The notes: generated by a model from the sequence alone, not told the origin. A DNA stretch of 64,000 bases from Tabrizicola soli (GCF_015999335.1 NZ_JAEACP010000006.1:124001-188000); one strand, 5' to 3'. Shown: positions 17,566 through 27,165, counted from the stretch's first letter. Numbers and translations: made by a program.

Positions 17566-18241
17566 TTCGTCCGGCCTCATACTCCGCCCGCGAGATGCGC
17601 CGGAACCGCACCGGATCACCGACATCGAACAGGAAGGGCCGGGCGGGATCGCGGGTCAGGATGCGGGTCGGCGAACGGCCGATGATCCACCAGCCGGTCG
17701 GCATCGTGATCGTCGAGACCAGGCATTGCGGCCCCGCGATCAGCACGCTTCCCGCCGGCACGCCGCGCAAAGCCGCCGCCTTGCGCGGCATGTGCAGGGC
17801 CTCGGGCACGCCTGCGAGATAGGCATAGCCCGGCGCGAAGCCGTACATGTAGACCTCGTAGCGTCCCGCAAGATGCGCGGCGATGACCGCTTCGGGGGAC
17901 AGCCCGGTCGCCCTGGCCACCTCGGCCAGATCGGGGGAAAGGTCGGCGTCATAGCAGACCTCGACCTCGCGCGGGGTCGGGCTCCGGGGGGCAAGGGGTT
18001 GATCCAGCAGCGTTCTCGTATGCGCCTCGACGGCGGGATGGTCGGTCGTCAGCGGGTCGAAGCGGATCAGAAGGCTGGCATAGGCCGGGACCGCCTCGCG
18101 AAAGCCCGCCGAAGGCGCCGCGGCGAGTGCCGTGTCGAGCGCGAGGACGCGGGCGTGGACATCCCGGTCGATCCTTTCGCCGAACTCGACCAGAAGGCTG
18201 TGCTCGGCCACCGGCGTGAAACAGGGGAAGGCCCGGTGCAT
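17558..18241 (-). CDS. pxpB: 5-oxoprolinase subunit PxpB (KipI family)
   Basis: 227 aa. KipI/PxpB motifs include HSLLVEFG near the N-terminus, YMYGFAPGYAYLAGVPEAL (about 129-147) and GWWIIGRSPTRI (about 185-196). Its ATG overlaps the pxpA stop by one base (ATGA/TGATG arrangement at 18239-18243), showing tight coupling. The frame is open upstream inside pxpA, but those starts are spurious. Confidence 0.9.
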   Translation of the reverse strand: MHRAFPCFTPVAEHSLLVEFGERIDRDVHARVLALDTALAAAPSAGFREAVPAYASLLIRFDPLTTDHPAVEAHTRTLLDQPLAPRSPTPREVEVCYDADLSPDLAEVARATGLSPEAVIAAHLAGRYEVYMYGFAPGYAYLAGVPEALHMPRKAAALRGVPAGSVLIAGPQCLVSTITMPTGWWIIGRSPTRILTRDPARPFLFDVGDPVRFRRISRAEYEAGRND

Positions 18242-18993
18242 CAGGTCAGGAAGGGCGCCAGGGACACGCCGGCCGCCTGCAACCGCGCGCGGATCGCCTG
18301 CGCCATGTGCAGCGCGCCGGGGCTGTCGCCATGGACGCAGATCGACTGTGCGGCCAGGGGGATCGGCTCGCCGCCGATGACCGGCATCAGCCCGGTTTCC
18401 AGAAAGCCGATCAGCCGCTCGGCCGCTTCGTCGGCGTCGTGCAGCACCGCGCCGGGGCACGCGCGCGGCGCCAGCCGGCCGTTCGGCAGATAGGCGCGGT
18501 CGGCGAAGATTTCCGAACAGACCTCGATCCCCGCCGCCCTTGCCGCCCGCTCCAGTTCCGTGCCCGAGATCGCCAGGACCGCCATTCCCTTCGGCACCGC
18601 CGTCAGGATCGCCTCGGCCACGGCGCGGTCGTCGGCGGCCAGATTGCCCAGGGCCCCATGCGGCTTGACATAGCGCACCCGCGCCCCCGCGAGCCCCGCC
18701 ACCCCCGCCAGCGTGCCGATCTGCGCCGCGACCATGCGCGAGATCTCGGGCGGGGACATCGGGATGACGCGCCGCCCGAAGCCGATCGGATCGGCATAGC
18801 CCGGATGGGCGCCGATGGTGACACCCCTCTCCGCCGCAAGGCGCAGGGTCGCGAACATCGTCTCGGGATCGCCGGCGTGGCCGCCGCAGGCGATGTTGGC
18901 CGAGGTGACGACATCCAGCATCGCCGCATCGTCGCCCATCTCCCAGGGTCCGAAGCCCTCGCCCAGGTCGGAGTTCAGGTCGATCCGCATCAT
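18241..18993 (-). CDS. pxpA: 5-oxoprolinase subunit PxpA (LamB/YcsF family)
   Basis: 250 aa. The family signature RIDLNSDLGEGFGPW begins at residue 3, followed by SANIACGGHAGDP and YVKPHGALGN. PxpA is the hydrolase subunit of the 5-oxoproline-cleaving complex. GGAG lies about 4 bases before the tandem ATG-ATG. It is the first gene of the pxpA-pxpB-pxpC-amidase operon. The frame continues upstream to 19356 without support. The region upstream holds a decayed divergent LysR gene. Confidence 0.92.
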   Translation of the reverse strand: MMRIDLNSDLGEGFGPWEMGDDAAMLDVVTSANIACGGHAGDPETMFATLRLAAERGVTIGAHPGYADPIGFGRRVIPMSPPEISRMVAAQIGTLAGVAGLAGARVRYVKPHGALGNLAADDRAVAEAILTAVPKGMAVLAISGTELERAARAAGIEVCSEIFADRAYLPNGRLAPRACPGAVLHDADEAAERLIGFLETGLMPVIGGEPIPLAAQSICVHGDSPGALHMAQAIRARLQAAGVSLAPFLT

Positions 18994-19109
18994 GTCTCCG
19001 GCTTGTTGGTGGCGCGGGTCAGAAGGACGATACCCGCGTCGCTGCGGGTCATGATAGGTGAATCCGCTGCGGTTGACACGACGTTCCTTCATCAGGACCG
19101 GCAATCCCA

Positions 19110-19534
19110 TGGCGGCTTCGCTATGGGGCTTCGAAGCCCTGCGCATCTCCTGGACTGGATGTATCGCGGCGAGATCGAGGCCGCGATCCTTTGTGATCCG
19201 CAATCGGCGCGCAGGCCGCGGGCGCGGCCGCTTCCGGAAGAGGTGCTGTTGCTGATCGGCCCGCCGGGGATTGCGGCCTTGCGCGCCATGTTCCGGGCGA
19301 GGCCGACAGCTATTCACCCTGGAATCGCGGATTGGAAGCGGGCATGGCTCGACCATCCTGCCACTGGCGCCGATCCACGGGGGTCTGGTGACGATGCCGA
19401 TGCGACCGCTTGTCCTGTCCTATTCCACGGTGCCCCGCCTCGCCCGATTCGGGAGCCAGATGATCACCTGCAATGTCGCCCTGATGGCGAGGCAGGGGTC
19501 TGGCCGCTCTGCTGTCGAGGACCGGAAAGGATAA
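19110..19534 (+). pseudogene. Degraded LysR-family regulator (effector-domain remnant)
   Basis: Two frames read as parts of a LysR effector domain. The first (about 19120-19270) gives LLDWMYRGEIEAAILCD and PLPEEVLLLIGPP. A second frame, shifted by one base, gives STILPLAPIHGGLVTMPM and PLVLSYSTVPRLARFGSQM, ending at a stop near 19534. The winged helix and the middle of the effector domain are absent, so at least one frameshift and internal or N-terminal deletions have occurred. Its position, divergent from pxpA, is that of a former local regulator. The assignment rests on pattern recognition only. Confidence 0.55.
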
Positions 19535-19702
19535 CTTGCCTTGCCCTGCCTGCACCCTGGCCCCGGTGACGGGGCGCGGAGAGATGCCCTAGCGGAACCC
19601 ATGGCATTCGGCGCGAGAACGTGGTTGATCAGGCAGGTCCGGGTCCCGCGGGTGGCTGGTGACCGGGACCTTGCGTCTGCTGCTGATCAGGATTGACAGG
19701 AC

Positions 19703-20854
19703 ATGAGCGACTTCGATACCGCGCTGCGCGATTTCTCGGCCGTCAGCGCCACCGCAATCACCAAGGCGGAACATGCCGGCCGGCTGGACCGGCTTGCGGC
19801 GGCGATGCGGCAGGGCGGGGTGGATGCCGTCTGGCTGGATGCGGCCTCGTCGCTGACCTATTTCACCGGGCTGTCCCTGCATCCGTCCGAGCGGATCCAT
19901 GGCGCGCTGGTCCGCAGCGACGCGTCGCTGGTCTACATCACCCCGAATTTCGAGCGCCCGAAGCTGGAAAGCATGTTGCGCCTGCCCGGCGGCATCGCGG
20001 TCTGGGAGGAGCACGAGGATCCCTTCGCCCTTTTTGCGGCGCAGGTGAAGGGCCGGCTGGCGCTGGACCCCGAAACGCCGTTCCGCTTTGCCGATCGCAT
20101 CGCCGCGCAGCCGGGTCTGTCGGTCACGGGGGCCGAGCAGATGATCTCGGCCCAGCGGCGGGTCAAGTCGGCGGCCGAGCTGGCGATCATCCAGACGGCG
20201 ATGGATGCCAGCTACCGTGTGCAGAAGGCGGTCCATGCCGGGCTGCGCCCCGGCATGAAGGCCAGCGAAGTGGCCGATTTCATCGCCGCCGCCCATGTCG
20301 CGCTGGGGATGAGCCCGGTTTTCGCGGCGGTCCAGTTCGGCGAGGCCACCGCCTATCCGCACGGCGTGCCGCATGACCAGGTGCTCGCCGGCGGCGACAT
20401 GGTGCTGGTGGACATGGGCGCGCGCCTGCATGGCTATCATTCCGACATCACCCGCACCTATGTCTTCGGCCCCTCGACCGCCCGCCAGCGCCATCTGTGG
20501 GATTGCGAGCGGCGGGCCCAGCTGGCCGCCTTCGCCGCCGCCCGGCCCGGAACCCCCTGCGAGACGGTGGACAAGGCGGCCCGCGACGTGCTGGAAGCGG
20601 CAGGTTTCGGGCCGGGCTATGCCGTGCCGGGGCTGCCGCACCGGACGGGGCATGGCCTCGGCCTGAACATCCACGAGGCGCCCTGGATCGTGCAGGGCGA
20701 CAAGACGCCGCTGGCTCCGGGCATGTGCTTCTCGATCGAACCGATGCTCTGCGTCTATGGCGAATGTGGCGTGAGGCTCGAGGACATCGCCTATATCACC
20801 GAATCCGGCCCGCGCTGGTTCTGTCCCCCCGCCGAGCGTCCCGACGCGCCGTGA
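19703..20854 (+). CDS. M24-family metallopeptidase (Xaa-Pro aminopeptidase/dipeptidase)
   Basis: 383 aa. An N-terminal creatinase-like domain (to ~150) is followed by the pita-bread catalytic domain with the five metal ligands visible: two Asp in VDMGARLHGYHSDITRTY, His in TGHGLGLNIHE, Glu in FSIEPML and Glu in GVRLEDIAYI. It removes residues next to proline, or may be a creatinase-like enzyme. ACAGGA precedes the ATG. There is no signal peptide, so it is cytoplasmic. It lies just upstream of an XRE regulator and a peptide importer on the same strand, consistent with degrading imported peptides. Confidence 0.9.
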   Translation: MSDFDTALRDFSAVSATAITKAEHAGRLDRLAAAMRQGGVDAVWLDAASSLTYFTGLSLHPSERIHGALVRSDASLVYITPNFERPKLESMLRLPGGIAVWEEHEDPFALFAAQVKGRLALDPETPFRFADRIAAQPGLSVTGAEQMISAQRRVKSAAELAIIQTAMDASYRVQKAVHAGLRPGMKASEVADFIAAAHVALGMSPVFAAVQFGEATAYPHGVPHDQVLAGGDMVLVDMGARLHGYHSDITRTYVFGPSTARQRHLWDCERRAQLAAFAAARPGTPCETVDKAARDVLEAAGFGPGYAVPGLPHRTGHGLGLNIHEAPWIVQGDKTPLAPGMCFSIEPMLCVYGECGVRLEDIAYITESGPRWFCPPAERPDAP

Positions 20855-21003
20855 CGCCCATGTCTGCGCAAGCTGCCCTCGCGGCCTCCGTCCGGCCTGA
20901 AAGGTCCGGATCGGGCTTAAAAATTTTACCGAGAGCAAAAACATGTTGTAGGGGTGCGCGATATGCACTTGTATGCCGCCGCGACCAAGGGGGTGGGCGA
21001 GAC

Positions 21004-21669
21004 GTGAATGGCGGCATGACGAAAAGGCGCTCTGCGATGCCGGTCGCCCTGGGCCAGCGGATCCGCAAGCGGCGCCAGCAGATGTCGATGACCCTGCAGG
21101 AGCTGAGCCGCGCCTGCGGTGTCTCGGCCAGCTATCTCAGCCAGGTCGAGCGCGACAATGCCGTGCCCACGTTGGGCACCCTGGCCGAGGTCGCCGCCGC
21201 GCTGGATGTCGGCATCGACCATTTCATCGCGACGCCGCGGCAGGTGGACAGCGTGACCCGCGCCGACGAGCGGCCGCGTTTCTCGGTCGCCGGGAACTCG
21301 GTCGTCTACGAGCGAATCGGCGCCGACTTTCCGGCGCACGAACTGTCGTCCTTCGTGCTGAACATTCCGCCGCACTACCGCTCCGAGACCGTCCAGCATT
21401 CGGGCGAGGAGATCATCTTCGTCCTCGAGGGCGAGATCCTGCAGATGGTCGACGGTCAGAGCTTCCTGCTGCGCACCGGCGACAGCATGCATTATCTGGG
21501 CCAGCAACCCCATTCCTATTCCAATCCGGGCGACGGGCCGGCACGGCTTCTCTGGATGGGAAAAATGGCGCATCCTGCGACTCCGACGACTTTCGCACCG
21601 TTGCAGGGCAGGGGCGTGCAAGGCACCGATTCCGAAACCGGCCCGCCCGACAGCGCGCTGGCCTGGTAA
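21004..21669 (+). CDS. XRE-family regulator with C-terminal cupin domain
   Basis: 221 aa from GTG 21004; ATGs at 21016 and 21037 are alternatives. The N-terminal helix-turn-helix is LGQRIRKRRQQMSMTLQELS then CGVSASYLSQVERDNAVPT (about residues 15-60). A cupin follows (about 125-195) with HSGEEIIFVLEGEI and TGDSMHYLGQQPHSY. These regulators usually sense a small amine, amino acid or peptide in the cupin. It sits 51 bases upstream of the Dpp-type binding-protein gene and likely controls that transport operon. Confidence 0.9.
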   Translation: MNGGMTKRRSAMPVALGQRIRKRRQQMSMTLQELSRACGVSASYLSQVERDNAVPTLGTLAEVAAALDVGIDHFIATPRQVDSVTRADERPRFSVAGNSVVYERIGADFPAHELSSFVLNIPPHYRSETVQHSGEEIIFVLEGEILQMVDGQSFLLRTGDSMHYLGQQPHSYSNPGDGPARLLWMGKMAHPATPTTFAPLQGRGVQGTDSETGPPDSALAW

Positions 21670-21720
21670 CCATCCAAGATGGCTGTACGATTTCCAAACC
21701 ACCAAAAGGGAGCACCCAAC

Positions 21721-23313
21721 GTGAAACGACTTTTCATTTTTGCCTCGGCGCTGGCGATGAGCGCCGCCATGGCCGAAGCCAAGACCTTCGTCTATTGCTC
21801 GGAGGCGTCGCCCGAGGGCTTCGATCCCGCTCCCTACACCGCCGGCGGCACCTTCGATGCCTCGGCCCATCCGGTGTTCAACCGCCTGACCGAGTTCAAG
21901 AAGGGCACGACCGAGGTCGAGCCCGGCCTGGCCGAAAGCTGGGAAGTGTCGGAGGACGGCACCGTCTACACCTTCAAGCTGCGCCAGGGCGTGAAGTGGC
22001 AGTCGAACGAGAAGTTCACCCCGACGCGCGACTTCAACGCCGATGACGTGATCTTCTCCTACGAACGCCAGGCCAAGGCCGACCATCCCTGGCACCAGTA
22101 TATCCCCGGCATCACCTACGAGTATTACACCTCGATGGCGATGCCCGAGCTGATCAAGTCGATCGAGAAGATCGACGACTACACGGTGAAGTTCACCCTG
22201 AACCAGCCCGAGGCGCCGTTCCTGGCCAACATCGCCATGCCCTTCGCCTCGATCGTGTCGCAGGAATATGCCGATGCGCTGATGGCCGCCGGCACGCCCG
22301 AGGACATGAACAACCTGCCGATCGGCACCGGCCCGTTCAAGTTCGTGGCCTATCAGAAGGACGCGGTGATCCGCTTCCAGAAGAACCCCGACTACTGGGG
22401 CACCCCGGCCATCGTCGATGACCTGGTCTTCGCGATCACCCCGGATGCCGCCGTGCGCCTGCAGAAGCTGAAGGCCGGCGAATGCCACCTGATGCCCTAT
22501 CCGGCCCCGGCCGACATCGAGGCGATCAAGGCCGACCCGACCCTGAAGCTGGACGAGCAGGCCGGCCTGAACGTCGGCTACCTGGCCTACAACACCACCA
22601 TGGCGCCCTTCGACAATCCGGCGGTCCGCAAGGCGCTGAACATGGCGATCAACAAGCAGGCCATCGTGGATGCGGTGTTCCAGGGCGCGGCGGTGCCGGC
22701 CAAGAACCCGATCCCGCCGACCATGTGGTCCTACAACGACTCGATCCAGGACGACCCCTACGATCCGGAAGCCGCCAAGAAGATGCTGGAAGAGGCGGGC
22801 GTCAAGGATCTGTCGATGAAGATCTGGGCGATGCCGGTGCAGCGTCCCTACATGCCGAACGCCCGCCGCACGGCGGAACTGATGCAGGAAGACCTGTCCA
22901 AGATCGGCGTCTCGGTCGAGATCGTCAGCTACGAATGGGGCGAATACCTGGCCAAGTCGATGGAAGCGGGCCGCGACGGCGCGGTGATCCTGGGCTGGAC
23001 CGGCGACAACGGCGACCCGGACAACTTCCTGTCGGTGCTGCTGTCCTGCGATTCGGCCGGCGAAGGTGGCGCGAACCGTGCCTTCTGGTGCAACGAGGAC
23101 TTCTCGAAGCTTCTGAAGGATGCCAAGGTCACCGCCGACCCGGCCGAGCGCACCGCGCTTTACGAACAGGCACAGGTGATCTTCAAGGAGCAGGCGCCCT
23201 GGTTCACCATCGCGCACTCGACCCAGTATGTGCCGATGTCGGCCAAGGTGTCGGGCTTCGTGATGAGCCCGCTGGGCGACTTCACCTTCGAGACGGTGGA
23301 CATCGCCGAGTGA
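21721..23313 (+). CDS. Dipeptide-type ABC substrate-binding protein (DppA-like, family 5)
   Basis: 530 aa from GTG 21721 with AAAGGGAG upstream. A Sec signal (KRLFIFASALAMSAAMAEA) precedes FVYCSEASPEGFDP, the characteristic mature DppA start. Later family segments are NLPIGTGPFKFVAY and RKALNMAINKQAI. The periplasmic protein feeds peptides or haem-like ligands to the following permeases. A perfect hairpin follows the gene, then four transport genes in order DppB, DppC, DppD, DppF. Confidence 0.93.
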   Translation: MKRLFIFASALAMSAAMAEAKTFVYCSEASPEGFDPAPYTAGGTFDASAHPVFNRLTEFKKGTTEVEPGLAESWEVSEDGTVYTFKLRQGVKWQSNEKFTPTRDFNADDVIFSYERQAKADHPWHQYIPGITYEYYTSMAMPELIKSIEKIDDYTVKFTLNQPEAPFLANIAMPFASIVSQEYADALMAAGTPEDMNNLPIGTGPFKFVAYQKDAVIRFQKNPDYWGTPAIVDDLVFAITPDAAVRLQKLKAGECHLMPYPAPADIEAIKADPTLKLDEQAGLNVGYLAYNTTMAPFDNPAVRKALNMAINKQAIVDAVFQGAAVPAKNPIPPTMWSYNDSIQDDPYDPEAAKKMLEEAGVKDLSMKIWAMPVQRPYMPNARRTAELMQEDLSKIGVSVEIVSYEWGEYLAKSMEAGRDGAVILGWTGDNGDPDNFLSVLLSCDSAGEGGANRAFWCNEDFSKLLKDAKVTADPAERTALYEQAQVIFKEQAPWFTIAHSTQYVPMSAKVSGFVMSPLGDFTFETVDIAE

Positions 23314-23336
23314 TCGGCCCATCCAGTTGAAACCTG

Positions 23337-23364
23337 ACGCGCGGGGGCCTCTGTCCCCGCGCGT
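23337..23364 (+). terminator. Hairpin between dppA-like and dppB-like genes
   Basis: ACGCGCGGGG and CCCCGCGCGT form a perfect 10-bp stem around an 8-base loop, starting 24 bases after the binding-protein stop. With no long T-run, partial termination or 3'-end protection of the binding-protein transcript is inferred. Confidence 0.6.
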
Positions 23365-23383
23365 TCTGCAAGGGCAAGGGCCT

Positions 23384-24391
23384 ATGCTCCGCTTCATCCT
23401 TTCAAAGCTTCTGTATCTGGTCCCGACCTTCCTGGGGATCACGATCATCGCCTTCAGCTTCGTGCGCATCCTGCCGGGCGATCCCGTCCTGCTGATGGCG
23501 GGCGAGCGGGGCGTGACCCCCGAACGCCATGCCGAGCTTTCGGCGCAGCTGGGCTATGACAAGCCCCTGGTGCTGCAGTATTTCGACTTTCTCGGCCGGT
23601 TGTTGCAGGGCGATTTCGGCAACTCGCTGGTGACGAAGAAGCCGGTGCTGACCGAATTCCTCAGCCTGTTCCCGGCCACGGTCGAGCTGGGGCTTTGCGC
23701 CATCCTGATCGCCACGCTGATCGGCGTGCCGGTGGGCGTGCTGGCCGCCATCCGCCGCGGCAGCTGGTTCGACCAGGTCTCGATGACGGCGGCGCTGGTC
23801 GGCTTCTCGATGCCGATCTTCTGGTGGGGCCTTCTGCTGATCATCTTCTTCTCGGGGATGCTGGGCTGGACGCCGGTCTCGGGCCGCATCAGCCTGCTGT
23901 ATTTCTTCCCCAACGTGACCGGCTTCATGCTGATCGACAGCCTCCTGTCCGGGCAGGAGGGGGCCTTCGCCTCGGCGCTCAGCCACCTGATCCTGCCCTC
24001 GGTCGTGCTGGCCACCATTCCGCTGGCGGTCATCGCGCGCCAGACCCGCTCGGCCATGCTGGAGGTGATGGGCGAGGATTACGTCCGCACCGCCCGCGCC
24101 AAGGGCATGCCGCCCTACCGCGTGATCGGCATCCATGCCCTGCGCAACGCCATGATCCCGGTGATCACCACGATCGGCCTGCAGATCGGCGTGCTGATGG
24201 CCGGGGCGATCCTGACCGAGACGATCTTTTCCTGGCCCGGCATCGGCAAATGGATGATCGATTCCATCGCGCGCCGGGATTACCCGGTGGTGCAATCGGG
24301 CCTCCTGCTGATTGCCGCGCTGGTGATGATCGTGAACCTGCTGGTCGATCTGACCTATGGCCTCATCAACCCGAGGATCCGCGTCAAATGA
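23384..24391 (+). CDS. Dipeptide-type ABC permease (DppB-like)
   Basis: 335 aa from ATG 23384, preceded by AAGGGCAAGG. The N-terminal helix MLRFILSKLLYLVPTFLGI and RILPGDPVLLMAGERG are DppB hallmarks. About six membrane helices follow, with a TARAKGMPPYRVIGIHALRN loop for ATPase contact. An earlier in-frame ATG (23327) lies before the hairpin and is rejected. Confidence 0.92.
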   Translation: MLRFILSKLLYLVPTFLGITIIAFSFVRILPGDPVLLMAGERGVTPERHAELSAQLGYDKPLVLQYFDFLGRLLQGDFGNSLVTKKPVLTEFLSLFPATVELGLCAILIATLIGVPVGVLAAIRRGSWFDQVSMTAALVGFSMPIFWWGLLLIIFFSGMLGWTPVSGRISLLYFFPNVTGFMLIDSLLSGQEGAFASALSHLILPSVVLATIPLAVIARQTRSAMLEVMGEDYVRTARAKGMPPYRVIGIHALRNAMIPVITTIGLQIGVLMAGAILTETIFSWPGIGKWMIDSIARRDYPVVQSGLLLIAALVMIVNLLVDLTYGLINPRIRVK

Positions 24392-25305
24392 CCGATATCC
24401 CCCCCACCGCCGCGCCGGTCAGACTGTCGGACGCTGCAATCCGCCGCCGGATGATCGCCGAGTTCTGGTTCTACTTCAGCCAGAACCGCGGCGCCGTGAT
24501 CGGCCTCGTCGTCTTCCTTCTCCTGGTGGCCGTCGCGGTCTTCGCCTCGCTGCTGGCGCCGCATGACCCGACTGTGCAGAACCGGGCGGCCCTCCTGGTC
24601 CCGCCGGTCTGGCAGGAGGGCGGCAGCGCCTCCTACCTCCTCGGCACCGATGCGGTGGGCCGCGACATCCTTTCGCGCCTGATCTTCGGCGCGCAGTATT
24701 CGCTGTTCATCGGCGTCGTCGTCGTGTCGATCGCGCTGGTCGGAGGCATCGTCATCGGCCTGCTGGCCGGCTTCTTCGGCGGCTGGGTCGACAGCGTCAT
24801 CATGCGGGTGATGGACGTGATCCTGGCCTTCCCGTCGCTCTTGCTGGCGCTGGTGCTGGTCGCGGTCCTGGGGCCCGGCCTGACCAATGCGATGATCGCC
24901 ATCGCCATCGTCTACCAGCCGCATTTCGCCCGCCTGACCCGGGCCGCCGTCATGTCCGAGATGCAGCGCGAATATGTCACCGCCGCCCGCGTGGCGGGGG
25001 CCGGCAACCTGCGGCTGATGTTCAAGACGATCCTGCCGAACTGCCTGGCGCCCCTGATCGTGCAGGCCACGCTCTCCTTCTCCTCGGCCGTGCTCGATTC
25101 CGCCGCGCTGGGCTTTCTTGGCATGGGGGCGCAGCCGCCCGCGCCGGAATGGGGCACCATGCTGGCCGAGGCGCGCGAGTTCATCCTGCGCGCCTGGTGG
25201 GTCGTCACCTTCCCCGGCCTTGCCATCCTGATCTCGGTGCTGGCGATCAACCTGATGGGCGACGGGTTGCGCGATGCGCTCGACCCCAAGCTGAAGCGGA
25301 GCTGA
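24388..25305 (+). CDS. Dipeptide-type ABC permease (DppC-like)
   Basis: 305 aa. The ATG overlaps the DppB-like stop by 4 bases. An N-terminal cytoplasmic stretch and the first helix (AVIGLVVFLLLVAVAVFASL) precede YLLGTDAVGRDILSRLIFGA, the DppC signature (about residues 80-100). The EAA loop is TAARVAGAGNLRLMFKTILP. It forms the channel with the preceding permease. Confidence 0.92.
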   Translation: MTDIPPTAAPVRLSDAAIRRRMIAEFWFYFSQNRGAVIGLVVFLLLVAVAVFASLLAPHDPTVQNRAALLVPPVWQEGGSASYLLGTDAVGRDILSRLIFGAQYSLFIGVVVVSIALVGGIVIGLLAGFFGGWVDSVIMRVMDVILAFPSLLLALVLVAVLGPGLTNAMIAIAIVYQPHFARLTRAAVMSEMQREYVTAARVAGAGNLRLMFKTILPNCLAPLIVQATLSFSSAVLDSAALGFLGMGAQPPAPEWGTMLAEAREFILRAWWVVTFPGLAILISVLAINLMGDGLRDALDPKLKRS

Positions 25306-25309
25306 CATC

Positions 25310-26146
25310 ATGGCGCTTCTGAACATCCGCAACCTCACGGTGAAATTCGCCACGGCCACCGGCAGCTTCACAGCCGTCGACGGGATCGACGTGCATGTCG
25401 ACCGGGGCGAGGTGCTGGCCATCGTCGGCGAAAGCGGCTCGGGCAAGTCGGTGTCGATGCTGGCGGTCATGGGACTTCTGCCCGACACCGCCACGATCAC
25501 GGCGGACGAGATGACCTATGATGGGCGCGACATCTCGAAACTGTCCAAGGCCGAACGCCGGCGGCTGATCGGCCGCGAGATCACCATGATCTTCCAGGAA
25601 CCCATCGCCTCGTTGAACCCGTCGTTCACCGTCGGTTTCCAGATCGAGGAGGTGCTGCGGCTGAACCTGGGCCTGGGGCGGAAGGAAGCACATGCCCGCG
25701 CGCTGGAACTGTTCCGCGCCGTCGGCATTCCCGAGCCCGAGGTCAAGATCAGGGCCTATCCGCACCAGCTCTCGGGCGGCCAGTGCCAGCGCGTGATGAT
25801 CGCCATCGCCATCGCCTCGAATCCTCGGCTGCTGATTGCGGACGAGCCGACCACGGCGCTGGACGTGACGATCCAGAAGCAGATCCTCGATCTGTTGATG
25901 AAGCTGCAGGAAGACTACGGCATGGCCCTGATCCTGATCACGCATGACATGGGCGTGGTGGCCGAAACCGCCGACCGGGTGGTGGTGCAGTACAAGGGCA
26001 AGAAGATGGAGGAAGCCGAGGTGCTCAACCTCTTCGAGGCCCCGCAGCATCCCTATACCCGCGCGCTGCTCTCGGCCCTGCCGGAACATGCCACGGGCGA
26101 CCGGCTGCCCACCGTTTCAGATTTCTTCCAGCAGGCAGGCGCATGA
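25310..26146 (+). CDS. Dipeptide-type ABC ATP-binding protein (DppD-like)
   Basis: 278 aa. Walker A is GESGSGKS (about 42-49), the signature is [10 protein letters not shown] (about 155) and Walker B is [14 protein letters not shown]. It is shorter than typical DppD (about 325 aa): it ends soon after the conserved [12 protein letters not shown] and lacks most of the cysteine-rich C-terminal extension found in many homologues. The next gene overlaps by 4 bases. Confidence 0.92.
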   Translation: MALLNIRNLTVKFATATGSFTAVDGIDVHVDRGEVLAIVGESGSGKSVSMLAVMGLLPDTATITADEMTYDGRDISKLSKAERRRLIGREITMIFQEPIASLNPSFTVGFQIEEVLRLNLGLGRKEAHARALELFRAVGIPEPEVKIRAYPHQLSGGQCQRVMIAIAIASNPRLLIADEPTTALDVTIQKQILDLLMKLQEDYGMALILITHDMGVVAETADRVVVQYKGKKMEEAEVLNLFEAPQHPYTRALLSALPEHATGDRLPTVSDFFQQAGA

Positions 26147-27000
26147 TGGGACAGGACATTCCGGTCGTCGAAGGCCGGGCAATCGTGCGCGACTACCATG
26201 TACCGGGCAGCATTTTCGCCCGGGGCAGGGACGTGCGGGCCCTGAAGGGCATCGACTTCAGGGTCGACAAGGGCAAGACGCTGGCCATTGTCGGCGAAAG
26301 CGGTTCGGGCAAGTCGACGCTGGCGCGGATCATCGCGCTGATCGACGCGCCGACCGGGGGCGAGCTGCGCATCGCGGGCGAGGCGGTCGATATCCATCGC
26401 CGCCGTCCCGGCCCGGCGCTGCGCTCCAAGGTGCAGATGGTGTTCCAGAACCCCTATGGCAGCCTGAACCCGCGCCAGAAGGTCGGCGACGTGCTGATGG
26501 AACCCCTGGTCATCAACACCTCCATTCCGGCCACGGAACGGCGCGACCGGGCCGAGGCGATGCTGAAGAAGGTCGGCCTGCAGCCCGAGCATTTCAACCG
26601 TTATCCGCACATGTTCTCGGGCGGGCAGCGGCAGCGCATCGCGATCGCGCGGGCGTTGATGCTGAACCCGTCGCTGCTGGTGCTGGACGAGCCCGTCTCG
26701 GCGCTGGACCTTTCGGTCCAGGCGCAGGTGCTGAACCTGCTGGCCGACCTGCAGGACGAGTTCGAGCTGACCTATGTCTTCGTCAGCCATGACCTCTCGG
26801 TCGTGCGCTATATTGCGGACGACGTCATGGTGATCTCGAAGGGCGAGGCGGTGGAACAGGGCAGCCGCGAGGCGCTCTTCGCAAATCCGCAGCATCCCTA
26901 TACGCAGTCGCTGTTCGCCGCGACCCCGGTCACGGATGTCGAGGCGATCCGAACCCGCGTCGCCCGCCGCAAGGCCGCCCGCGCCGCCGTCGCCGGCTGA
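26143..27000 (+). CDS. Dipeptide-type ABC ATP-binding protein (DppF-like)
   Basis: 285 aa. Walker A is GESGSGKST (about 50-58), the Q-loop is QMVFQNPYGSLNPRQKV, the signature is FSGGQRQRIAIARAL and Walker B is LLVLDEPVSALD. It is the second ATPase of the importer and the last gene of the dpp operon, followed by a hairpin. The start ATG-ATG overlaps the DppD-like stop. Confidence 0.92.
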   Translation: MMGQDIPVVEGRAIVRDYHVPGSIFARGRDVRALKGIDFRVDKGKTLAIVGESGSGKSTLARIIALIDAPTGGELRIAGEAVDIHRRRPGPALRSKVQMVFQNPYGSLNPRQKVGDVLMEPLVINTSIPATERRDRAEAMLKKVGLQPEHFNRYPHMFSGGQRQRIAIARALMLNPSLLVLDEPVSALDLSVQAQVLNLLADLQDEFELTYVFVSHDLSVVRYIADDVMVISKGEAVEQGSREALFANPQHPYTQSLFAATPVTDVEAIRTRVARRKAARAAVAG

Positions 27001-27027
27001 AGACCGCCGCGCCACCGTAAACGGGAA

Positions 27028-27057
27028 GCATGCCCCGCGGAGGTTTCCGGGGCATGC
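27028..27057. terminator. Hairpin between the dpp operon and the convergent thiolase
   Basis: GCATGCCCCG pairs perfectly with CGGGGCATGC around a 10-base loop, 27 bases after the DppF-like stop, followed by ATCCTTTC on the plus strand. Confidence 0.65.
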
Positions 27058-27165
27058 ATCCTTTCGACCCGGCGTCACGCCGGCGCAAGCACGGGGGGCG
27101 ATGGGTCTGCCACGGGCCGCGGCCCGCGCGGCGACAAAGCTGCGGGCGGCGTCCCGGAGTCCATG

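Noticed and set aside
20926-23469. 847-codon minus-strand reading frame opposite the dppA-like gene
   Set aside because: It is antisense to a clearly recognisable binding-protein gene and an XRE regulator; its product is Arg/His/Gly-rich low-complexity sequence, as expected from high-GC shadow frames.
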